This document shows positions 11,914 through 22,986 of a DNA stretch of 64,000 nucleotides, piece after piece. Origin of the DNA: Ridgeia piscesae (lineage: Eukaryota > Annelida > Polychaeta > Sabellida > Siboglinidae); contig JAODUO010001224.1 of NCBI GenBank assembly GCA_025642075.2, forward strand, positions 60,001 to 124,000, in the 5' to 3' direction. The position numbers and the translations under genes were made by a program. Under the pieces are notes generated by a model. The model was not told the DNA's origin. It did no database searches and was given only the letters and a program-made list of their open reading frames with translations. Numbering within the stretch: the stretch's first letter is position 1; every line of letters begins with the position of its first letter.

Positions 11914-13104
11914 TGTCTGTTGGTCATGTGATAAAGACCGTCTGTTGGTCATGTGATAAAGACCGTCTGTTGGTCATGTGATAAAGACCGTCTGTTGGTC
12001 ATGTGATAAAGACAGTCTGTTGGTCAAATGATAAAGACTGTCTGTTGGTCAAGTGATAAAGACCGTCTGTTGGTCATGTGATAAAGACTGTCTGTTGGTC
12101 ATGTGATAAAGACTGTTGGTCAAGTGATAAAGACCGTCTGTTGGTCATGTGATAAAGACTGTCTGTTGGTCATGTGATAAAGACTGTCTGTTGGTCATGT
12201 GATAAAGACCGTCTGTTGGTCATGTGATAAAGACTGTCTGTTGGTCATGTGATAAAGACTGTCTGTTGGTCATGTGATAAAGACCGTCTGTTGGTCAAGT
12301 GATAAAGACTGTCTGTTGGTCATGTGATAAAGACTGTCTGTTGGTCAAGTGATAAAGACTGTCTGTTGGTCAAGTGATAAAGACTGTCTGTTGGTCAAGT
12401 GATAAAGACTGTCTGTTGGTCATATGATAAAGACCGTCTGTTGGTCATGTGATAAAGACCGTCTGTTGGTCATGTGATAAAGACCGTCTGTTGGTCAAGT
12501 GATAAAGACCGTCTGTTGGTCATGTGATAAAGACCGTCTGTTGGTCATGTGATAAAGACCGTCTGTTGGTCATGTGATAAAGACTGTCTGTTGGTCATGT
12601 GATAAAGACTGTCTGATGGTCATGATAAAGACTGTCTGTTGGTCATGTGATAAAGACTGTATGTTGGTCATGTGATAAAGACTGTCTGTTGGTCAAGTGA
12701 TAAAGACTGTCTGTTGGTCATGTGATAAAGACTGTCTGATGGTCATGATAAAGACTGTCTGATGGTCATGTGATAAAGACTGTCTGTTGGTCATGTGATA
12801 AAGACTGTCTGTTGGTCATGATAAAGACCGTCTGTTGGTCATGTGATAAAGACCGTCTGTTGGTCATGTGATAAAGACCGTCTGTTGGTCATGTGATAAA
12901 GACTGTCTGATGGTCATGATAAAGACTGTCTGTTGGTCATGTGATAAAGACCGTCTGTTGGTCAAGTGATAAAGACTGTCTGTTGGTCAAGTGATAAAGA
13001 CTGTCTGTTGGTCATGTGATAAAGACTGTCTGTTGGTCAAGTGATAAAGACTGTCTGTTGGTCAAGTGATAAAGACTGTCTGTTGGTCAAGTGATAAAGA
13101 CTGT
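11914..13104. repeat. 25-bp intergenic minisatellite
   Basis: Roughly 47 tandem copies of a 25-bp unit containing 'gtctgttggtcatgtgataa' and 'agacc'. Variable positions are a/t in 'catgtg/caagtg' and c/t in 'gaccg/gactg', plus a few units shortened by 2 to 5 bp. It lies between SIGMAR1 and the 3' end of VEZT. No coding or structural role is evident. Confidence 0.95.
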
Positions 13105-13381
13105 GATATATATTGGATGACTAGTGCAATAATTATGAACATGATGCTTGTAAAACCAAATCCATTCCAATCGACGATATATTTTCATTATTCGACATCA
13201 TAACCATTTGAATGGCATATAACAAATAAAGTCACATTCTGAGCAATTTATTAACATAAATAACCCCCCCAACCCCCACGTATCGTCCACTTCTGGAGTT
13301 TCCTCCTCCTTCTCACAGTGTCAAACTAAGAATGTTGGACAATACCATCCAAACATCCTAATCCCAGGTAGTATGGTCACA

Positions 13382-14166
13382 CTACAAACTTTGTTCATCT
13401 TCCCCATAACTAGCCTCGCTGTCACTGTCATCACCGAATGTGTCAACAGACAGTGCTGCCATCTGGCGAGACCGTGCCACAGCCTGTAAAGCCACGGTGG
13501 CTGTGAATGACATTCCAGATATCGGTCGTTCACATATCTGTTCAGGTTCACAGGGGTCACCTAATTTGTCCCTACACTGAGGCTGGGAGGAAGGGAACTC
13601 CGACAGCCTACCCTCACGTTCTTCCCCAGAGTCATATTTGTCATTGTCACTGGTGTCACCACTGAGGTCTCGTTGTGTTTGTTGTTTGTCCAAGTGTGGG
13701 AACCGCCCTCCGGCACCGTCCACCACAATTGACCCATACAACCCAAATGCTACTTTAGTTGTCGCTGCTGGTAGGTGACTTGTTTCGTCTGCCTGCTGAG
13801 AGATGTCATCGACATGTGTCTCACATTGTGTGTCATCCTCATTGACAATTGATGAACCATTTGCACTGGTGCAGGTTTTAGGATCTGGCATTGCTTGCGT
13901 GTGAACATGTGACTCTGGGTGACAACCCCTGCCCTCCCCTCTACTGGGTTCTTCCTCTGTCCTGTCATCATGTGATCTGATATCACTGAGGTCATCAGAA
14001 AGGGCGGCCTCTTGATTGGGGCGGGTGTGGCAGCTTTTCTCCAGTGCCCTCAGAGCTATCACCCCCTTCAACTCTGACAACATGCGCAATGCCTCCCTCT
14101 TCTCTCGCCTCTTGGCCTCCTGCAACACAGTCCAGTCATTTGTCATGCACACATCTAACTGACACT

Positions 14167-14206
<40 letters not shown>

Positions 14207-14295
14207 GCGTGTGTGTGGTGTGCATGTGTGTGGTGTGCATGCATGTGTGGTGTGTGCGTGTGTGTAAGTGGTGTGCGTGTGGTGTGTGTGCATGT

Positions 14296-14359
<64 letters not shown>

Positions 14360-14448
14360 TGCGTGTGCGTGTGGTGTGTACGTATGTGTGGTGTGCATGT
14401 GTGTGGTGTGTGTGTGCGTATGTGCTATGTGTGTGTGTGTGTGTGTGG

Positions 14449-14490
<42 letters not shown>

Positions 14491-14661
14491 ATGTTTGTGG
14501 TGTGTATGTGCGTGTATGTGTTACATGGGTGTGTGCGTGCATACATTTGAGCTTGCATCATTCTCACCAGCCTGGGGTAGGGATAAAATATGTCCCTGGT
14601 AGATGTTCTACACATCGTATGGAATGTGTGACATATAAACAAATAAACTAATAACTCCTTT

Positions 14662-14695
<34 letters not shown>

Positions 14696-17600
14696 AATTC
14701 TACAAAGTTCCACACAATGCTGGATGCTATAAGGAAAAAGAAAATGGAGTTCTGCTGTGTACAACACATTATCTGAATTGGCCCGTCTTTCTGTGTGAAA
14801 AATATGACATATTTGAAATTGTCCTGTGAACGCAATAAGGCTTAGACCTTCTCTTCCTTTGCAAGAAGTCGCTCAGTGTCTTCGTCTCTGTCTGTGTGAT
14901 CCACATCCTCCGTGTCTGGGAAGGCCTCATACATCTCAACAGAGAATACACACACAATAGAGCAACCAATGCAGGTAATAGAGTGTTTATATACTAAGTC
15001 AACGACATATACGTTATGCTTGAAACTGGTATATAAATTCTCTGTATTTGTCAAACAAACAAATATAGCCAGTGTAGTACTTTACACTGGTAAAAATTGT
15101 AGCGTTTAAGTAAAATATCCTGCGTGGTATGGCATTAAAATAGTCCTGCTTGCATAAGTCTATCTCAGCTTCTGAATCAAGTGAGAAACCAGTAAATGAG
15201 GATTCATGTTAAAAAGCATGTCAACCTAACGTAGAACCATGGCACGTCACACCTGACATCACTGCTTGGCATATATTGGTCAAGCTACTCGGCATGGATA
15301 AAATGTCACTCCCTTGCAATCCGACAATTTTATTAGAACAGCATTCCGAGATAACCACAGATGTGAACATTTGACCTTGAACTAGATGTGTAACAAATGA
15401 AACCCAACTTGCTTTCACTCACCTGATCTTCAAGGAATGGCTCAGACATGTCAACAAGACAGGGTGGATGGACAGTTGGTGACACGCCACTGTCCTCTGA
15501 CTGACTGCAGTCAGCTGATTGGTCAGCATCTAAAACAAGGTGTGACATTTATGTTTCTCACGTTCCTATCAGGGTACCCATACAATTTTCATTAAAATTG
15601 TTTTTGACTTTGTCATTGTAATTAGTTTGGCATTTTATAATTTCGTTTGTCATTTCTGTCAAGCTCCATTTCTCTAATGTGTCACCATAGAGTGGATCAT
15701 TCAGAAATTTATGAAATAAACAATTCTGTTGGTAAGGATAGGACATCCGGGAAATAGTTGGTGAAATGAAGACAATTCATGCAGGGATGTAAATGAAAAT
15801 AGCCATGTTCCATTAAAAAAACTCTAATCAGCAAGTTGCCAGGAGAATGTTTACAGCAGGCACAAACCTTGATGGACGTCACGTGAGTGTCCATCTAAGT
15901 CATTCAAACTCTCCCAGCAATCATTGCATGCATCAAGATTGACCTTTATGACCTTGAGGTCAGACGCCAACTGTAGCTGCAAGTCAGTTGTCAGGTCAAA
16001 GTCGTCATTGTCACAGAGAGACTCCAGTTGGACCTCAAGATCATGTACCCTGAACAAAATATGTTTGGGTGGTTTAATAATTCAAATTATAACATCAGGT
16101 GCTTGAACAGTAGTTTCAATAACCAATTACTGCTAGTAGTACAAATTAAAAGTCTATTAACCATTTCGACTCCAACTGCAGCAAATGTCTGCTCTGCTCA
16201 CTTGCACAAGCTGACACTTGCACAACCACCAGCTGACACTTGCACCACCACCAGCTGACACTTGCTCAACCACCAGCTGACACTTGCACAACCACCAGCT
16301 GACACTTGCACCACCACCAGCTGACACTTGCACCACCACCAGCTGACACTTGCACAACCACCAGCTGACACTTGCACCACCACCAGCTGACACTTGCACA
16401 ACCACCAGCTGACACTTGCACCACCACCAGCTGACACTTGCACCACCACCAGCTGACACTTGCACAACCACCAGCTGACACTTGCACAACCACCAGCTGA
16501 CACTTGCACAACCAGCAGCTGACAGTTGCACAACCACCAGCTGACACTTGTACCACCACCAGCTGACACTTGCACCACCACCAGCTGACACTTGTACCAC
16601 CACCAGCTGACACTTGACCACCACCAGCTGACACTTGCACAACCACCAGCTGACACTTGCACAACCACCAGCTGACACTTGCACACCACCAGCTGACACT
16701 TGCACAACCACCAGCTGACACTTGCACAACCACCAGCTGACACTTGACCACCACCACTGACACTTGCACACCACCAGCTGACACTTGACACCACCACTGA
16801 CACTTGCACAACCACCAGCTGACACTTGCACAACCACCAGCTGACACTTGCACAACCACCAGCTGACACTTGCACAACCACCAGCTGACACTTGCACAAC
16901 CACCAGCTGACACTTGCACAACCACCAGCTGACACTTGCACAACCACCAGCTGACACTTGCACCACCACCAGCTGACACTTGCACAACCACCAGCTGACA
17001 CTTGCACAACCACCAGCTGACACTTGCACCACCACCAGCTGACACTTGCACCACCACCAGCTGACACTTGCACAACCACCAGCTGACACTTGCACAACCA
17101 CCAGCTGACACTTGCACAACCACCAGCTGACACTTGCACAACCACCAGCTGACACTTGCACAACCACCAGCTGACACTTGCACAACCACCAGCTGACACT
17201 TGCACCACCACCAGCTGACACTTGCACCACCACCAGCTGACACTTGCACCACCACCAGCTGACACTTGCACAACCACCAGCTGACACTTGCACAACCACC
17301 AGCTGACACTTGCACAACCACCAGCTGACACTTGCACAACCACCAGCTGACACTTGCACAACCACCAGCTGACACTTGTACAACCACCAGCTGACACTTG
17401 CACAACCACCAGCTAACACTTGTACAACCACCAGCTGACACTTGTACCACCACCAACTGACACTTGCACAACCACCAGCTGACACTTGCACAACCACCAG
17501 CTGACACTTGCACAACCACCAGCTGACACTTGCACAACCACCAGCTGACACTTGCACAACCACCAGCTGACACTTGCACAACCACCAGCTGACACTTGCA

Positions 17601-18910
17601 CAACCACCAGCTGACACTTGCACAACCACCAGCTGACACTTGCACAACCACCAGCTGACACTTGTACAACCACCAGCTGACACTTGCACAACCACCAGCT
17701 GACACTTGCACAACCACCAGCTGACACTTGCACAACCACCAGCTGACACTTGCACAACCACCAGCTGACACTTCCACAACCACCAACTGATAACACTTCC
17801 ACAACCACCAACTGATAACACTTCCACAACCACCAACTGATAACACTTCCACAACCACCAACTGATAACACTTCCACAACCACCAACTGATAACACTTCC
17901 ACAACCACCAACTGATAACACTTCCACAACCACCAACTGATAACACTTCCACAACCACCAACTGACAACACTTCCACAACCACCAACTGACAACACTTCC
18001 ACAACCACCAGCTGACAACACTTCCACAACCACCAGCTGACAACACTTCCACAACCACCAGCTGACACTTCCACAACCACCAGCTGACACTTCCACAACC
18101 ACCAGCTGATAACGCTTCCACAACCACCAGCTGACAACACTTCCACAACCACCAGCTGACAACACTTCCACAACCACCAGCTGACAACACTTCCACAACC
18201 ACCAGCTGACAACACTTCCACAACCACCAGCTGACAACACTTCCACAACCACCAGCTGACAACACTTCCACAACCACCAGCTGACAACACTTCCACAACC
18301 ACCAGCTGACAACATTCCACAACCACCAGCTGATAACACTTCCACAACCACCAGCTGATAACACTTCCACAACCACCAGCTGATAACACTTCCACAACCA
18401 CCAACTGATAACATTTCCACAACCACCAGCTGATAACACTTCCACAACCACCAGCTGACAACACTGCCAAATGTATGTGTGACCACTTGTTAATTAATGT
18501 CACTTTGCACGGTGTATCATGATGTCACAATAAAAAACAAACACGTCTCCTGCATCCTTGCTGCCCTGACAGACAGACCACAGGCTGAGACGACAGGCAG
18601 ACAACAGACAGATGATAGGGAGACGACAGACAGACAGACAACAGATAGGCGACAGGCAGCTGACAGGCAGACAACAGACAGATGACAGGCAGACAACAGA
18701 CAGATGACAGACTGCTGATAGGGAGACGACAGACAGACAGACAACAGATAGGCGACAGGCAGATGACAGGCAGACAGCAGGCAGATAACACATAGACAAC
18801 AGTCAGACAATAGACAGACAACAGGCAAATAAAAGACAATTGACAGACAAGACGACTGGCAGACGATAGACAGACATGCATGCATGCATGCATGCATGCA
18901 TGCATGCATG

Positions 18911-18996
<86 letters not shown>

Positions 18997-21900
18997 TGAC
19001 ACTGACCGTTGGAGAGCCGCCTGTAGATGTAGACTGAGGCTGTGCATGGTGACGTAGGCTGTGCCATTCTGGCCGAGTTTACTTGTCTTGCGTAGTGCAG
19101 TGCCACTGGGGGTCTCTGTCTTCTGTTGCCAACTGCACTGGTGCACTGTGTAGGCTTGCTCCAATCGCTTCCAGTGCAGGGTGAAGTCTCTCTCGATGGC
19201 ACGGATCCTCGCACACATCTCCTGCAACTCTGAAATGCAAAGACAGGAATAAAATATTTATAAAAAATTCTCACAAAGTGGAAGTAGTTAAACGCTTTAA
19301 CCTAAATCGGAAATGATGTGTTGTTGAACTGCTTTGGTAGTTTCTCCTGTCAGCTGGTAAGAGGTAAGTGTAATTTGGTTGTTAGTCAACCAAAATAGCA
19401 ATATACAAACAGTGGCAAGACGTTATGTTTTATAAGATTGAGAAAAACATTTCCATTAATGCCAACATAATGTGAAGAAAAAACATGGCGTGCTTCAAAA
19501 ACACCAGTTTCAGATGTAGTTTTGAGAGAAACAAGACTTAAGCGGACTGTTGTCTCACCTCTGTCTGTCCTGCCTGTGGACACAGACTTGTGGCTGGTGA
19601 AGTAGGCCAGAGCAAACACACGCAGGAACTCAGATACATGAGCACTGCACAGATGTACCACCGACTGAAAGACAACAACAGACCCAGGTCACCTCGTAAT
19701 AGGGAAAGTGATACATGTGAGCTATGTGTCAGCAAGAGTGGCCATATCATGAGCATTGCACAGATGTACCACTGACTGAAAGACAACAACAGACCCAGGT
19801 CACCTCGTAATAGGGAAAGTGATACATGTGAGCTATGTGTCGGCAAGAGTGGCCATATCATAATAAGGAAATAGATATGCTGGAAAGATGAGAGGAAACG
19901 AAAGATAAAGAAAAGTGCCTACAAGAATTGTTTTAACATACTAGACACCAGGCGATTAAATGTACTTTGGAATTAGTTTCTTATTTCAGAAGAACTACCA
20001 GGAGGGAACATGATGTAAAATTACAGATGGAATATTATCAGGACAATTAATTTTCACATATGACAATACAAAAATGAGCAGATTATCTTACAATTACGTT
20101 AATTACACATGAAGGTCGTAAAATAAACACAGATTCGATAAACACCTCAAAAAGGGAGATTTCACATAAACAGAACATTGCGTCAACTTTCATGTTTATT
20201 GATTGCTGAAACATCTGCCGAAGCAGGTTTTCCCTTCCACATTTATGAAAACCAACTTTGCAACAAGTGTCACCTTGAGTGCTGTAATGGAGTAGTCGTC
20301 TGTTGCCAACTTCAGCTCACTGGATGAGCTCGCAAGTGTAATGCACGGCCCATAATCCTCGAGCGAGATTGTTGCCATATAAGAACATGTGTGTGTCACT
20401 GGGCGTCTGTGTGTCAGGTCAAGGTCAAATGGAGTGGTCAAATAAATGCACATGTGACCCGATTAACCACTAGGACAGATGGCAGACTTTGCTTTTAATA
20501 ATAAGGTAGGATAAGAAAACATATTCTTACCTGAGAAATTTATTTCTTGGGTAGAACAGATGTGACTGTTTACAGATATATAAAACATGAACTAAAGCAG
20601 CATTAAAAAGAATAGTTGTAAGTAGGTTGAAGTCTTGATCGTAAAACACAACATATCTTGTTTGTTTATCAAACAAAAATGCAGGATTACACAATCAGGG
20701 CAATAGTAAATTTACTGAATGTTTAACAATATGTAAACCAGAGCATGTCTCTTGACATAAACAAATGTATTGACTCTAAAACTGTAATAAACTGAGTAAC
20801 ATTTATTTTATCGCTTATACACGAGTTGTTTCACAAACAGAAAAATGTGTTGACTCAATTGACTGAAATAATTTCTGGCATTAGTCTAAAGGATACTCCT
20901 GAAGAAGCTTCTCCGTTTTTGCTTTAAACAAAATCATGCAATCTCTGGCTGCTTCAAAAACAATTCTCCGAAGTTGAGTTGACTGCCTGCGGGACGCCTG
21001 CAGATTAGCTTTCTCCAACTGGCAGATGGCACTACTGTTGCCAACCCTGGTGCAGACAAAATATCAGAACATGTGTATAGATATGTAGATAACAGTGTCA
21101 AATATCTAATAGTACAGTATGCATAAATGATGAGCTTTGCTGTATGAAATATTACAACATGTCGTGTTATGTTAGATTTGTCCTTTACATTTTCCACAGA
21201 ATAGTTCAACAGACTGATAATGTACTGGAAACATCTTAAAGTGCATGGTAAATAAAGGTTTATTGATACTGAAGGTATCGTATCCCTGCATTTTTAATTC
21301 AGCCTGAAACAGCATTTTAATATTAGCACCAGCAAAATATTCAAATTGTAAGCAAAACATCTGTTCAGTAAATTTGCACTTAGTTCTTTGAACGACTGAT
21401 CCACCAAAACACACCGCCCTTTAAGCTGAAGAGGAATCCCACAAACTCACATGGTGAATCCTCTGGCAATCAGTTCTGTTTCTTGTATCAAGCGGACAGA
21501 CTTCTTTGTCAACTTGTAAAACTTGCCAACATCCGCGATGAAGTGGCACACGGTGCGGGTGTGGTCACACGCCCGTGTCGCCATGGCAACTTGGTGACGC
21601 ATGACAAGAGCTGACAAGCTGATGCCCACAGTAGACAGGTCCCAGTAGTTCGCTGTCCCCTGGCAGTGTCGATAGAACAAATGGGTGAGACTGGCCACTT
21701 GGACACTGACCAACAAGACCCCCCTGAAACAGAAGCAACAGTATTGACTTTATGATGTCATAGAGGTCAGTCTGAGTGACCAGGCCCCAGTGCGGAATGA
21801 AAAATGTGGAAAATAACTAAGTCTCAATGCACACATTAAAATTATTGGATAAAGAAACAATGTAGATACAGTATAACAATAACAGATTATTTGCTGCTTG

Positions 21901-22915
21901 CATAAATACTAGCTGCTTGACCTTCTTCTTCTTCGTCTTTTCCCACTAGGTGAGGTCAGCGGCCCAAATTCTTGATTTCCAGAATGTTCTGTACTAGCTG
22001 CTTGAACAAAATTGATAAATAACTCAGAAGGGTCAGTTTCATACAGGACACAATCTTGGACTAGTCTTGATGAGCCAAACCTGTCCATCTGTCATCAAAC
22101 CTGTCCATTTGTCATCAATACTGTCCATCTGTCATCAAACCTGTCCATCTGTCATCAAACCTGTCTATATGTCATCAAACATGTCCAGGTCATCGAACAT
22201 GTCCATATGTCATCAAACCTGTCCGCCTGTCATCAAACCTGTCCATCTGTCATCAAACCTGTCCATCTGTCATCAAACCTGTCCATCTGTCATCAAACCT
22301 GTCCATGTGTCATCAAACCTGTCCATCTGTCATCAAACCTGTCCATCTGTCATCAAACCTGTCCATCTGTCATCAAACATGTCCATCTGTCATCAAACCT
22401 GTCCATCTGTCATCAAACATGTCCATCTGTCATCAAACCTGTCCATCTGTCATCAAACATGTCAATATGTCATCAAACCTGTATGTCTGTCATCAAACAT
22501 GTCCATCTGTCATCAAACCTGTCCATCTGTCATCAAACCTGTCCATCTGTCATCAAACATGTCCATCTGTCATCAAACCTGTCCATCTGTCATCAAACCT
22601 GTCCATCTGTCCTCTGGAGTTTACACATTCAGTGGCAATCTTGTTAGCTCGTACTCTGTTCAATCCAATCAAATACCCCACCCTGCCCTCATACAGAAGA
22701 TTAAAAGATTATGAAGCAAGAATGGTCATCCTTATTTCTCTCTTGAGTTTCCGTGTGGAGCACTTTGCGGTATTTATGAATATCTGCCATCTTTAGATTT
22801 ATATAATATTTATTTGTGTAGGCCATTTCAACAAGAAATTGAACGAATCTGTTATGAGAACACAGCAGACTTATTGTTGATTGTAGTTTACTTGTTCTCA
22901 TTTTAGATAGTACTC

Positions 22916-22986
<71 letters not shown>

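Noticed and set aside
11914..13104. CRISPR-like regular repeats
   Set aside because: Copies abut without unique spacers and the genome is eukaryotic.
14120..14161. Alternative acceptor adding LDVCMTNDWTVLQ to the last VEZT exon
   Set aside because: The acceptor at 14119 joins AKEEK directly to EAKRREKREAL, which fits the family better and keeps phase 0. Both are possible.
14044..14651. Several 120-170 codon frames on both strands
   Set aside because: They run through a (GT)n microsatellite and into VEZT exon sequence in wrong frames.
16157..18503. Minus-strand frames of 745-764 codons
   Set aside because: Pure minisatellite with a stop-free unit, inside a VEZT intron whose flanking exons join in phase without it.
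22012..22796. Frames of 160-215 codons (SVIKPVHLSSN type)
   Set aside because: 20-bp minisatellite, on the strand opposite to VEZT.
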